This document shows, piece after piece, positions 26,469-35,669 of a stretch of DNA of 64,000 nucleotides. The DNA lies in contig JBLHSG010000005.1 in the NCBI GenBank assembly GCA_047626725.1, positions 1 to 64,000 on the forward strand, in the 5' to 3' direction. The stretch's first letter is position 1, and every line of letters starts with the position of its first letter. Position numbers and translations under genes: made by a program. The stretch comes from Ascidiaceihabitans sp034111945 (GTDB taxonomy: Bacteria > Pseudomonadota > Alphaproteobacteria > Rhodobacterales > Rhodobacteraceae). The notes beneath the pieces are model-generated. The model had not been told where the DNA came from. It made no database searches and was given only the letters and a program-made list of their open reading frames with translations.

Positions 26469-27219
26469 ACGTGTTGACAGACGTGTTCTTGGGTCTGTCC
26501 GGCTGATGGATGGGGCCAGCGGTGTGCCCATCGCGCGGCGTCTGGAAATTCAGGCGCGCGGGCTGGTGCTGACGTTCACCCGCTCGGGTCTGTATGTGAT
26601 CATGCGCGCCGACGGTCTAGACGCCCATGTCACGACATTTGATGCGCCGCCGCCCGTGCCCGCGAACCAAAGCCTGCCGTTCACCCTGACAATCACCGAC
26701 CGCCAGAACCAGTTCATGCCGCGCACCGCCGTGATTGATTTGCCGCGCTCGTTTGATCCGACAGCAGGTGTGATTGATCTGCAAACCCCCATCGATATCA
26801 CGCTGGCCAGCGGTGCGGCGCGTCCGGCAAATCCCGGTTGGGCCGTGGTAGAAATGCGCATCCGCGACACCGCCGATTTTCATGTGCGCGGCGCATTGAT
26901 CGAAGTGTTCCCGCAAGGCGGCGGCCCTCGGATGGCATGGGGCATCGCCAATCACCACGGCGAGGCACGCCTGCCGATCATGGGTCTGCGCCCCTACCGC
27001 GAGGTCGAAAATGACCCTGCCGATCCTGACGACAACGAAATCGTTACACGCGAAACCCCCGTCGAGGTCCGCGCCACTGCCGACCCCGCCGCAATCTGGC
27101 CCGCTGATCCCGATCGGCTGGCGGGTCCCGACCCCACATTCCGCCGCGCCACACTGCCGCTTTTGGCACTGACCCCCGGGCGCACCGACTCCGCCACTCT
27201 GGTCCTCGATCTGAGTTGA
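26461..27219 (+). CDS. eCIS-associated beta-rich protein of unknown function
   Basis: The protein has 252 residues from ATG 26461, with GGAGG ten bases upstream inside the preceding gene; a longer open frame begins upstream without support. The sequence looks all-beta: VLGSVRLMDGASGVPI near the start resembles a carboxypeptidase-regulatory (Ig-like) domain. LPRSFDPTAGVIDLQTP and a second Ig-like block with RGALIEVFPQGGGP and HHGEARLPIMGLRPY follow. Comparable proteins accompany DUF4255 genes in other eCIS loci, from memory. A structural cap or adaptor role is possible but unproved. Confidence 0.7.
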   Translation: MVERVDRRVLGSVRLMDGASGVPIARRLEIQARGLVLTFTRSGLYVIMRADGLDAHVTTFDAPPPVPANQSLPFTLTITDRQNQFMPRTAVIDLPRSFDPTAGVIDLQTPIDITLASGAARPANPGWAVVEMRIRDTADFHVRGALIEVFPQGGGPRMAWGIANHHGEARLPIMGLRPYREVENDPADPDDNEIVTRETPVEVRATADPAAIWPADPDRLAGPDPTFRRATLPLLALTPGRTDSATLVLDLS

Positions 27220-27264
27220 CACATCCCTGACCGCGTCCTGCGCACGCTCCAAAGGAGAACAGAC

Positions 27265-29691
27265 ATGAACGAAGTACTTGCCCCAGGCGTCTCGATTTTC
27301 GAGAAAAGTTTCAGCCCCTCTTCGATACAAGGGGTCGGGACATCGACCACCGGTTTCATCGGCATCACCCGCAATGGACCGATCGAAGGACCGCCGCGCC
27401 TTGTCACCAGTTTTGGCGAATTCGAGCGGCTGTATGGTGGCCTCGCGCCCTTGGAAATCGCGGGCCTCGCGGGGGCTGCAAACGTCAACTATCTGGCCAT
27501 GTCCGTGCGCGGTTACTTCAACGAAGGGGGGCGCAGGCTGTACATCAGCCGCACGTTCCTGCCCGCAGGCGGCACCGGTCATGCGCGCGCCGTTTTAGTG
27601 GGGGCAGACAACACCAATCCACGCCATTTGATCCTGCGATCGCGGTTTCCAGGGTCAGGCACCAACGCCACGATATCAGTTTCTGAAATTGCCACGCCAG
27701 CGACGGACACCGCCCTTGCCAATGCGCCAACAGGGTCGCTGGCCCGTTCACGCGGCGTCGCGGCAGAACCTGCGCAAGCCACCGCAAATGCAGGCCCCGG
27801 TGCGATTTTGGACGGCACGACATTGACCATCGACGTCAACGGTGCGGGCCCACAAATACTGAGCTTTAGCGCGACCCCTGCCGTGGCCAGCCCCACCAAC
27901 ACCGTCGCCACGACGATCACCATTCCTGACGGCACTGTGCTGACGCTGACCTTGGATGGATTGACGCAGGCGGTTCCGATCACGGCAGGCATTGACCGCC
28001 CGCGCACCGAAATCCGCGACGAGATCACGGCTGGCCTTGCCAATGGGTCTTGCGTGCTGACCGGTGACCGGCTGACGATTGTGTCGAGTACGTCGGGCAC
28101 TGCGGTGTCCATTTCGGTCAGCCAGCTCGACATTCTGGGGTTCACCGATCCTCAAACCACAGGAACGGGCACTGGTTTGCCACGGCTGGATGCGGTGACG
28201 GCGGCGGATGTGAACGGCCTTTTGACTGCCGCCGCAATTGACGCCACAGCCGACACCGTTCCCGGCACCCAGCTTTTGCGGATCAGCACCAATGCGACTG
28301 GCAATGTCGCAAGCCTTGATCTGTCAGACGCGAGTAATCTTGTGGCCCTGACCGCGCTGGGGTTTGACCCGGCAGCACTGGCAGCGGCACAAACCGGCAC
28401 CGATGGTGTCACCCGCCGCATTTTCCTACGCGAGGCCGCAGGGCCGGACGGATGGCGCGAACACACCGCAGGGGCTGCCGGCGTATTTACCCCCGCTGCC
28501 GCCCTTAGCAATGCCGCCGCCGCACTGGGTGACGAGGCGCACATCGTGACCTTAGCCATGTCGTGGACCAGCACTGACGCCGTCACCACATCGTACGAAG
28601 GTCTGGGCCTGGACGAAACACATCCACGCTATTTCGGGCATCGGATGATCACGGTCACTGACCCGCTCGAGGAACCGCTGGGCGACCCGTTGGTTCTTGA
28701 GGAAGACGGGTTAAACGCCGCCGAAGTCCACGCCGCCCTGTTTGCCGGCGGTCGATCAGACGAGGACGATTTGTTAAGCAATACCATCGCGCTAACAAGC
28801 GGTCAGGACGGCACTGTGCCCGCCTTGCAAACCATGACCCGCGCGTTGGACAACCTGAACCTGATCGACGATATCGCCATCGTGGCCGCCCCCGGCACCA
28901 CCGCCTATGACGCCCTTGGCAACGCCGTGCGCAACGCGATGATCGGACATGCGGAGGATTCAAATTTCCGCATCGCCGTGTGCGACCCGCCACTGGGACA
29001 AGAGATGGCACAACTGCGCCGCACCCGTGGGCAGTTCGACAACACTTACGCTGCGTTTTATGCGCCGTGCATCCGCATTGCCAACCCGCTGTATCGCCCC
29101 GGAAATGACGCCACCAGACGCGAACTGATCCTGCCACCATCGGGCCATATCTGCGGAATTTATGCGCGAAATGACACGCAGCGCGGCGTTCACAAAACCC
29201 CCGCAAACGAGGTCATCCGCGAGGCGGTCGGATTTGAGCGCGATTATAACCAGCGCCATCAAGAGGTGCTGAACCCAATCGGTATCAACATTCTGCGCAA
29301 GCTGACGGGTCGTGGAAATCGCGTTTATGGCGGCAGGCTTGCCACCTCTGATCGCGAGATCGTCTACGTGTCGGACCGCCGCTATCTGAACTTCCTCAAG
29401 CATTCGATCCACACGTCGATGCAGTGGGCTGTGTTCGAACCAAACGGCCCTGCGCTATGGTCCGATATTCGAGAAGCGGTCTCGTCGTTTTTGTTCAACC
29501 AGTGGCGCAACGGGGCCTTGTTGGGGGCCCAACCGGACAACGCATTTTTCGTGCGCTGTGACCGGTCGGTGATCACGGCAGACGACATTTTGAATGGCCG
29601 CAGCGTCTGCGAGGTCGGCTGCGCCTTTATCAAACCCGCCGAATTCCTGATTTTCCGCATTGGTCAAAAAACCGCCGACAGCCGCAGCTGA
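27265..29691 (+). CDS. Contractile tail sheath protein 1, with large inserted domain
   Basis: This 808-residue protein is the main sheath candidate. It starts PGVSIFEKSFSPSSIQGVGT followed by STTGFIGITRNGP, the usual sheath N-terminus. It ends with the conserved sheath core IHTSMQWAVFEPNGPALW, then VSSFLFNQWRNGALLGA and DNAFFVRCDRSVITADDI. The protein is longer than the 350-500 residues of Afp/Pvc sheaths because of a Thr/Ala/Gly-rich insertion at about 155-400, which would face the outside of the sheath. AGGAG stands before ATG 27265. Together with the second sheath it would form the contractile outer tube around the needle. Confidence 0.93.
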   Translation: MNEVLAPGVSIFEKSFSPSSIQGVGTSTTGFIGITRNGPIEGPPRLVTSFGEFERLYGGLAPLEIAGLAGAANVNYLAMSVRGYFNEGGRRLYISRTFLPAGGTGHARAVLVGADNTNPRHLILRSRFPGSGTNATISVSEIATPATDTALANAPTGSLARSRGVAAEPAQATANAGPGAILDGTTLTIDVNGAGPQILSFSATPAVASPTNTVATTITIPDGTVLTLTLDGLTQAVPITAGIDRPRTEIRDEITAGLANGSCVLTGDRLTIVSSTSGTAVSISVSQLDILGFTDPQTTGTGTGLPRLDAVTAADVNGLLTAAAIDATADTVPGTQLLRISTNATGNVASLDLSDASNLVALTALGFDPAALAAAQTGTDGVTRRIFLREAAGPDGWREHTAGAAGVFTPAAALSNAAAALGDEAHIVTLAMSWTSTDAVTTSYEGLGLDETHPRYFGHRMITVTDPLEEPLGDPLVLEEDGLNAAEVHAALFAGGRSDEDDLLSNTIALTSGQDGTVPALQTMTRALDNLNLIDDIAIVAAPGTTAYDALGNAVRNAMIGHAEDSNFRIAVCDPPLGQEMAQLRRTRGQFDNTYAAFYAPCIRIANPLYRPGNDATRRELILPPSGHICGIYARNDTQRGVHKTPANEVIREAVGFERDYNQRHQEVLNPIGINILRKLTGRGNRVYGGRLATSDREIVYVSDRRYLNFLKHSIHTSMQWAVFEPNGPALWSDIREAVSSFLFNQWRNGALLGAQPDNAFFVRCDRSVITADDILNGRSVCEVGCAFIKPAEFLIFRIGQKTADSRS

Positions 29692-29709
29692 TAGAAAGGA
29701 CACCACCCC

Positions 29710-30165
29710 ATGACACGCGTAACCCCATACAGTGCCTTCCGGTTCACGTTTCACGACGAAACCGGCCAGATCGTCGCCGGATTTTCCGAAGCCTCAGGCA
29801 TCACCGGCAGTACCAAATTCGCCGAATACCGCGCCGGCAGCGACCTACAAAGCAATACCGTCAAAGTCCCCACAGGTCGTGAATTCGAACACCTGATGCT
29901 GAAACGCGGAGTCGTGGATTCAACCACCTTTTGGGACTGGATGAACGAGGTCTGGACATCAGGACCACAAGCCAAACGCAACATCCGTCTCGTGATGCAA
30001 TCCGAAAGCAATCAGGACGTGCAGTCATGGAAATTCACCGGTGCGTTTCCGATCAAATACACAGCCCCCCCATTGGCGGCGTCACCCGGCACCGAACTGG
30101 CGGTCGAGGAATGGCAACTGGCCTTTGATGTCATGGAATTCAAGCAAGAAGGCGTTCCAGACTAA
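29710..30165 (+). CDS. Contractile tail tube protein 1 (gp19/Afp1-like)
   Basis: This 151-residue protein is of the T4 gp19-like tube family that stacks as hexameric rings to form the needle. PYSAFRFTFHDETGQIVAGF near the N-terminus, the EASGI-like SEASGITGSTKFAEYRAG, and LKRGVVDSTTFWDWMNEVW are family hallmarks. Eighteen bases with AAAGGA separate it from the sheath gene. It is one of two tube paralogues in the operon and probably forms the bulk of the inner tube. Confidence 0.93.
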   Translation: MTRVTPYSAFRFTFHDETGQIVAGFSEASGITGSTKFAEYRAGSDLQSNTVKVPTGREFEHLMLKRGVVDSTTFWDWMNEVWTSGPQAKRNIRLVMQSESNQDVQSWKFTGAFPIKYTAPPLAASPGTELAVEEWQLAFDVMEFKQEGVPD

Positions 30166-30201
30166 GCCACGCAACCGATCAAAGGACAGTGAAACAAACC
30201 G

Positions 30202-31947
30202 ATGCAACAATCAGCCATCCAGTTTGAAACCTACGAGGTCGCAGTGCCGCCCGATCCTGCGCGCATGGATGTGACCGCTTTTGTCGGTTACGTCACACCG
30301 CGCAGCGATGCGGTGGTGCCAACACACGTGCGCGACGGACTGGCGCAAACCTATGGCGATGACGGATTATCACTGCTGAACCGTCCTGTGCGGGTCGGGT
30401 CCGTGGCGATGTTCGAGGCGCTGTTTTTGCCCGACGACAGGCTGGCGGCCCTCGCACAATTGACCGGGGGACCCTTGGCTGCGACCTTGCCCCGTTCCGG
30501 TGTCGCCACCACGCTGACGCTGATCGTGAACGGCATTTTGCATGACCTCGACCTGTCGCCGTTGCCTGCCACACCATCAGACGCGGTGCTGCGGATCACG
30601 GATGCCATCGCGGCGGCGGGCCTGCCTGTCACCGTTGAATTGGACGTCACCGGCACGGCGCAGGCTCTGACCTTTACGCTCAATCCATTACTGGGGCGCG
30701 GCACGCTTGCTGTTTTGACGTATCCCACGTTGGGATTTGCGCAAACCGCACGGGCCGAGGCACGATTGCTGCCGTCGCCCATGGCCCTTGGCGTGCGCCA
30801 GTATTTTGCCTCTGGCGGGCAAACGGCGGTGATCGTTGCACTGGGCACCCCGCCCGCCTACGACACCCCCCGCACGGCGCGAATGGCGGCCCTAAAACAC
30901 CTGACGCTGGGCGCCGCGCGCACGCAAACAACATCGCTGGGCGCGTTCACATCGGCCATTGCGCGCGGGGCCCCGTTTGCCCCGATCGAACCTGCGCAGT
31001 GGCACGGGGTACAGCATCTGATTGGCACGCCTGACGTGACATTTATCTGCCTGCCCGATCTGGCAGAACTGGCAGCCCCGCGCCCACGCCACCTGCCCGA
31101 TCTTCCAGCGCCCGCCGCCCCGGACGAAGTTTTCACCGAATGTGTACCGCCCGCAGGCACCTCCGCCACGGCGGACGCGCATCGCTACAGCGCGCCGGAC
31201 CTTGACGCGGTTGGTGCCCTGCTGTGGTCCACATCGGTCGACTATATTCTGGGTACAATCAGCACCGAATTACGTGACAAATTCCTGATCGCCGCCCTAC
31301 CGCGACCCCAAGCAGGCGCTGCTTTGCCACGTCTACCGGACAGCGCGTTTCTGCAAATCGCAGAAGGGTGGGTGCGCAGTTATTCCAGCGCCTTTGCGCC
31401 CGAAGGATTGATGGCCCCCGATGCCGTGCTTGCCGGCCACCTTGCCCGTCAATCGCGCGCTCAGGGCACGTTTCTAAGTGCAGCCAGCCAGCCGGTTCTA
31501 GGTGTCCGAGATGTCGAAATTCGACCCAGTGCAGACAGGCCCACCTGCAAGCTAACAACCGATCTGCGCGGCATCATGCTGTCTGCCGATCTGACCACCA
31601 GCCGCGATAACGCATGGGCCGACGCGCCCGTTTCGCGCCTGATGGCATTGCTGCGCGGCGAAAGCTTGCGCCTTGGACAGGCCATGACATTCGAGCCTTC
31701 AGGCCCTGCGCTGTGGCAAACAATTCGCACGGTTTTGCGCGGTTTGATGCAGGCTGTTTACCGCAGCGGTGCCCTTGCCGGAACAGGCAATGCCGACAGT
31801 TTCGAAGTGATCTGTGACCGCACCACCATGAGCGAAAAAGACATCCAATCTGGCCGCCTGATCGCAGAGCTTTCGTTTCTGCCTGCACGCCCCGTAGCAC
31901 GGATCACCGTCCGCTTGCCGCTTGCATCCGGGGGGCGGTCGACATGA
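30202..31947 (+). CDS. Contractile tail sheath protein 2
   Basis: This 581-residue second sheath paralogue has a more divergent N-terminus (YEVAVPPDPARMDVTAFVGY). Its C-terminal sheath core contains MTFEPSGPALWQTIRTVLRG, QAVYRSGALAGTGNADSFEV and ICDRTTMSEKDIQSGRLIAE. Multiple sheath genes are usual in eCIS, where minor forms sit at the baseplate end or cap. Its middle part holds insertions absent from the shortest sheaths. The stop overlaps the start of the second tube gene. Confidence 0.9.
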   Translation: MQQSAIQFETYEVAVPPDPARMDVTAFVGYVTPRSDAVVPTHVRDGLAQTYGDDGLSLLNRPVRVGSVAMFEALFLPDDRLAALAQLTGGPLAATLPRSGVATTLTLIVNGILHDLDLSPLPATPSDAVLRITDAIAAAGLPVTVELDVTGTAQALTFTLNPLLGRGTLAVLTYPTLGFAQTARAEARLLPSPMALGVRQYFASGGQTAVIVALGTPPAYDTPRTARMAALKHLTLGAARTQTTSLGAFTSAIARGAPFAPIEPAQWHGVQHLIGTPDVTFICLPDLAELAAPRPRHLPDLPAPAAPDEVFTECVPPAGTSATADAHRYSAPDLDAVGALLWSTSVDYILGTISTELRDKFLIAALPRPQAGAALPRLPDSAFLQIAEGWVRSYSSAFAPEGLMAPDAVLAGHLARQSRAQGTFLSAASQPVLGVRDVEIRPSADRPTCKLTTDLRGIMLSADLTTSRDNAWADAPVSRLMALLRGESLRLGQAMTFEPSGPALWQTIRTVLRGLMQAVYRSGALAGTGNADSFEVICDRTTMSEKDIQSGRLIAELSFLPARPVARITVRLPLASGGRST

Positions 31948-32441
31948 GCCTGCTTGGCCCCCCACCGCCCATTGGCGCGTTCAATTTTCGTGTGGATTTT
32001 TACGAACAATCCGCCACCGGCACGCCCGACAGTGCGCTGACGCCAATCTGTTCTGGACGCTTCAGCGAGGTCAGCGGGATCGAAGCCACGATGGAACCAA
32101 AAGCCATCCGCGAAGGCGGGCGTAATTTTGGCGAACACCAGCGCGCAGGCATGGTTAAATTCTCAACCGTGATCCTGAAACGCGGGGCCACCACTGCGCC
32201 CGATCTTTGGACCTGGTTCGAATTGGTCGGCAAGGGAAAATCAGCCATTCGCATGCAGGCCAACGTGATCCAGATGGCCATGGACGGGCAAACACCGATC
32301 ATGACGTGGGTGCTTGGCAACGCCCTGCCGATCAAATTTCGGGCCACAACGCTGATCGCCACCACGCCTGACATCGCCATTGAAGAACTGCATTTCGTGC
32401 ACGAGGATCTGCGCCTTGAGATTGCCGGAGGCGCGCCATGA
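31944..32441 (+). CDS. Contractile tail tube protein 2 (Afp5-like)
   Basis: This 165-residue paralogue of the tube protein has FNFRVDFYEQS near the start, then FSEVSGIEATMEPKAIREGG and VILKRGATTAPDLWTWFELV. It starts at an ATG overlapping the sheath 2 stop. By position, between sheath and tube-initiator genes, it probably corresponds to the minor tube protein that joins the spike complex to the main tube. Its stop overlaps the next start. Confidence 0.9.
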   Translation: MSLLGPPPPIGAFNFRVDFYEQSATGTPDSALTPICSGRFSEVSGIEATMEPKAIREGGRNFGEHQRAGMVKFSTVILKRGATTAPDLWTWFELVGKGKSAIRMQANVIQMAMDGQTPIMTWVLGNALPIKFRATTLIATTPDIAIEELHFVHEDLRLEIAGGAP

Positions 32442-33703
32442 CCCAATCAACCAGCTCGCCAAAAGCCAAGCTGATCCAGATCACAAATGCCAGAGGCGCG
32501 CCAATAAACGGGCCCAGCGTGAATGCGCATTTCAACCCCGAAACCATGTCCATGACCATTCGAAACGCCATGGAAGAAGCCAAGCACGACATGATCCAAG
32601 GGCGGCCTTCGCAACTGATCGCCTCGTCCGAAGTGTCGCTGTCAGTGCAGTTATTATTCGACACGACGATGGACGGCACGGACGTGCGCATCAGCACGGC
32701 GCAGATAGCAGAAATGATGCACCCGGGATCGGTCGTACCGCGCGAAGAAGGCAACAAACGCCCCTCACGGGTGGCCTTTGTGTGGAACGCGTTTCGCTTT
32801 GAGGGGGTCATCACCGATTACGCCGAGACGCTGGATTATTTCTCGCAAGAAGGGATTCCGCTGCGATCATCCGTTGATCTGGCGCTAACAAAATATGACC
32901 CCGGCGTACCTGCAACAGGGTCATCTGCGGCGGCCAATGGTGTCGGCGCGGGCACACCGCCGCCCACCGCACCCGTGGCCCAAGGTGACAGCGTCGATGA
33001 TGCCGCCGCAAAATCCACAGGCGGCGGCGCGTCCAGTGGTCCGGCCCGCGAACAGGCCACAAACGCACTGGCGGCGGCCAATGAAATCGACAACAAAAAG
33101 AACCCGCAAGTCAGCGAATTGGCCAGTCCGGATGCTGCATTTTCCGCTCGCGCCGCCGCTGGTGCCTATGGGTCCCCGATGAGCGGCAGTGCCTTTGCGA
33201 CCGCTGGTGCAGGGTTTGGATCTGATGCCGGTGCGGGCCTCGAATTTGGCGCGCCACCTGTTGCATTTGCCTCTGGCGATGCAGGTTTTGGCCTTGATCT
33301 GGGGGCCTCGGCTGCTGCGGGGATCAACCTTGGCGGTGGCGGTGGCTTTGCAGCGGGTGCTTCGCTTGGCCTTGGTCCTGATGGCCCCGTCGCAAGCGCG
33401 AGCGCGGGCCCAACCGGCACCAGTGGCAGCACCCTTGGCCTCGAAGATTTCGGTGGGCTGAACATGCCGAATGCTTCGTTTTCCACAGGCAACAGTTTGG
33501 GCGACGATCTGTCGTTCGATTTGCCCGTGCTTAGCGCTGGCGCATCAACGGGTGGCCCGGGCATTTCCCTTGGCGGGGTCGCGGGCCTGTCAGCGGGCGC
33601 GGACGGTGGCATCATCGCAGGTGCCGGTATCGGTGGCGGCCAGATCAGCACGGTTGGCCATGACATCAACCTCGCCGACATTTTGTTCAAGGAGGATCGC
33701 TGA
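32438..33703 (+). CDS. eCIS tube-initiator protein (Afp7-like) with Gly/Ala-rich C-terminus
   Basis: This 421-residue protein has an N-terminal domain (about 1-155) typical of the eCIS tube-initiation protein. It contains AKLIQITNARG, the HFNPETMSMTI motif, SLSVQLLFDTTMDGTDVR and RVAFVWNAFRFEGVITDY. Afp7-type proteins normally end in a LysM-like domain that contacts the baseplate. I see none here. Instead residues about 160-421 are Gly/Ala/Ser-rich low-complexity sequence (runs such as GAGFGSDAGAGLEFG). The gene is coupled at both ends by overlapping start and stop codons. Confidence 0.85.
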   Translation: MTQSTSSPKAKLIQITNARGAPINGPSVNAHFNPETMSMTIRNAMEEAKHDMIQGRPSQLIASSEVSLSVQLLFDTTMDGTDVRISTAQIAEMMHPGSVVPREEGNKRPSRVAFVWNAFRFEGVITDYAETLDYFSQEGIPLRSSVDLALTKYDPGVPATGSSAAANGVGAGTPPPTAPVAQGDSVDDAAAKSTGGGASSGPAREQATNALAAANEIDNKKNPQVSELASPDAAFSARAAAGAYGSPMSGSAFATAGAGFGSDAGAGLEFGAPPVAFASGDAGFGLDLGASAAAGINLGGGGGFAAGASLGLGPDGPVASASAGPTGTSGSTLGLEDFGGLNMPNASFSTGNSLGDDLSFDLPVLSAGASTGGPGISLGGVAGLSAGADGGIIAGAGIGGGQISTVGHDINLADILFKEDR

Positions 33704-33888
33704 TGCCCGTCATTCCCACCACCGGAATTCAGATCGACGAGGTCGAGGCCGAAATCACCGGGGCCGCGCGCGATGCCCAAAAACAAATGGCCCAGCCCAC
33801 AAGCCCCGACGCCGAAAACGCCGCACGTCAAATGCGCGAAGCACTGGCGCGCGAAACATGGCGTGCCCTGCGCCTAAGCACCGAATGA
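33703..33888 (+). CDS. Small eCIS protein, DUF5908-like position
   Basis: This 61-residue protein starts at ATG 33703, with GGAGGATCG upstream, and overlaps the preceding stop. It begins MPVIPTTGIQIDEVEAEITG and ends in an acidic/basic helical segment (MREALARETWRALRLS). Many eCIS loci carry a small DUF5908 (Afp6-like) protein at this place, between the tube initiator and the hub. Resemblance is limited to size, place and start, so the family match is uncertain. Confidence 0.6.
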   Translation: MPVIPTTGIQIDEVEAEITGAARDAQKQMAQPTSPDAENAARQMREALARETWRALRLSTE

Positions 33889-33903
33889 AAGGACGCCCGC
33901 CCC

Positions 33904-34995
33904 ATGCCTGACGGACAAATTTACAGCGCCGAAGTCGTCGACGCCCGCCCGGTCATCGAGGTGGACGGCGTCCAAATTCCCGGCCTGTCTGACCTTTTGA
34001 TCGGGCTTGAGATGCGTGAACAATTGGGCGGGCTCAGCACGTGCGAAATCCTGTTTTCCAACTTGATTGATCACGACGGTGCGGGCCGCAATTTTGCCTT
34101 TGAATTCAGCGAGACAAACCATTTTGCCCCAGGTGCTGCGATCCGCGTGCTGATGGGCGATGCGACTGGCCCGACCGAAGTTTTCCGTGGCCTGATCAGC
34201 GCCGTTTCGTTTGAATGTATCGACGCGTCGCGGCCACGGCTGCGGATCATGGCAGAGGATGGGCTGATGGGATGGCGCATGCGGCGGCGCAATCGCAGTT
34301 TTCCCGCAGGTCCGTTGCGCGATGTTTTTCAGGCGCTGACGGCAGACACCGGACTGACGGCGGTTATCACTGGCCTGAATGATCCGGTGGACGAACAACA
34401 GCAGTTGAACGAAACTGATCTGGGTTTCTTACGTCGTTTGTTGGCCCGCTATGACGCAGATGCGCAGGTGGTCGGTACGCAATTGCACATCTCGCCGCGC
34501 GCAGCGGTGGATCGTGGTGCAGTCACTTTGACGCTGGGCGATCACCTTAAATCAATTCGCGTCACTGCCGATCTGGCGGACCAGCGCCCGCACACGCAAA
34601 TCCACGGTTTTAGCCTGCTCGCGGGTCAGACCGAGGCGATTGTTTCGTCCGAAACCGAACTTGGCCCAGGCGAAGGCATCACGGGCAGCCAGATGGTGAC
34701 GCAGGCGTTTCCGCAGGCTGTCGACGTCTTGCGCATGACCGCCTTTCAGGACGCAACAGAGGCGCAAACCATCGCGGATGTGGCCCAAAACACCCGCACC
34801 CGCCGCTTTGTCATCGCCGAAGGAACCTGTGTGGGAAACGCCGCCTTGCGGGTCGGTGCCTACGTTACATTGCAAGATATCGGACCACGGTTTTCCAACG
34901 TGTATTACGCCACACGTGCCTGCCATCGCTACGACGAAAAAGCTGGTTACGTCACTGATTTCACTGCTGAAACCGCATTTCTGGGGAGACTGTAA
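33904..34995 (+). CDS. Baseplate hub protein, phage late control gene D (gpD)-like
   Basis: This 363-residue protein is of the gpD/VgrG N-terminal family that forms the trimeric hub on which the tube starts. VDGVQIPGLSDLLIGLEM near the start, the FEFSETNHFAPGAAIRVLMG strand pair, and a middle part with VFQALTADTGLTAVI and LNETDLGFLRRLLARYDADA are characteristic. The C-terminal ACHRYDEKAGYVTDFTAETA is also conserved. The TAA stop overlaps the ATG of the spike gene. In Afp8 hub and spike are one chain; here they are two. Confidence 0.9.
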   Translation: MPDGQIYSAEVVDARPVIEVDGVQIPGLSDLLIGLEMREQLGGLSTCEILFSNLIDHDGAGRNFAFEFSETNHFAPGAAIRVLMGDATGPTEVFRGLISAVSFECIDASRPRLRIMAEDGLMGWRMRRRNRSFPAGPLRDVFQALTADTGLTAVITGLNDPVDEQQQLNETDLGFLRRLLARYDADAQVVGTQLHISPRAAVDRGAVTLTLGDHLKSIRVTADLADQRPHTQIHGFSLLAGQTEAIVSSETELGPGEGITGSQMVTQAFPQAVDVLRMTAFQDATEAQTIADVAQNTRTRRFVIAEGTCVGNAALRVGAYVTLQDIGPRFSNVYYATRACHRYDEKAGYVTDFTAETAFLGRL

Positions 34996-35669
34996 TGTTC
35001 GGATCTGCCACCACACCGCCGACAGCCCCGATCGAAATGGGCGAAGTCATTAGCGTCGCTGACCCCGAAGGATTGAACCGCGTACAGGTCCGGTTTTCGT
35101 CGCGTGGGCCGCAATCAGGTGATCCGGCGCGCGACAACGTGGCGTGGGCGCTGGTCACCACCGGATTTGCGGGCGATGCGGCCGGTGCGTTCCTGATCCC
35201 GGATGTTGGAACGCGCGTCGTGTTGTCCTGTCTGAATGGCGATTCGCGCTATCCCGTCGTGCTGGGCGCTGTGTGGGATGGCACCACCAAAAGCCCCGAA
35301 ACATTGCCCGGTGACACCGTAGATCGTTGGAGTTTTACCGGCAAAAACGGGACCCGCATCGCCATGGTCGAAAAAGACGGCAGCCAGATTATTCTGGAAA
35401 CTGCCAATGGCAACAAAGTCGAGATCGACGACAATCGCGGCAGGGTCAAGATTACTCAAGGATCAAACCGCCTAACGATGAGCGGCGGCGGCATCAAGCT
35501 GGATAGCCACACGGTTGAAATTAATTGTTCGACCTTTTCGCTGACTGCGATCACCGCCACATTCGACACCCCTATCGCCGATTTCAGTGGCTTTATCATG
35601 AGCGAATTGGAACAAACAAACACAATAATTTCAACGACCTACACACCAGGTGCGGGGAACATGTTATGA
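34995..35669 (+). CDS. Baseplate spike protein gpV-like (OB-fold plus beta-helix)
   Basis: The protein has 224 residues. The N-terminal OB-fold reads GEVISVADPEGLNRVQVRFS followed by AGAFLIPDVGTRVVLSCLNG and RYPVVLGAVWDGTTKSPE, as in phage gpV and the gp5/VgrG middle domain. The C-terminal part (about 110-224) has short repeating beta strands (RVKITQGSNRLTMSGGGIKL) expected of a trimeric beta-helix needle. It would form the central spike below the hub. No PAAR sequence is attached. The stop overlaps the next start by ATGA. Confidence 0.9.
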   Translation: MFGSATTPPTAPIEMGEVISVADPEGLNRVQVRFSSRGPQSGDPARDNVAWALVTTGFAGDAAGAFLIPDVGTRVVLSCLNGDSRYPVVLGAVWDGTTKSPETLPGDTVDRWSFTGKNGTRIAMVEKDGSQIILETANGNKVEIDDNRGRVKITQGSNRLTMSGGGIKLDSHTVEINCSTFSLTAITATFDTPIADFSGFIMSELEQTNTIISTTYTPGAGNML

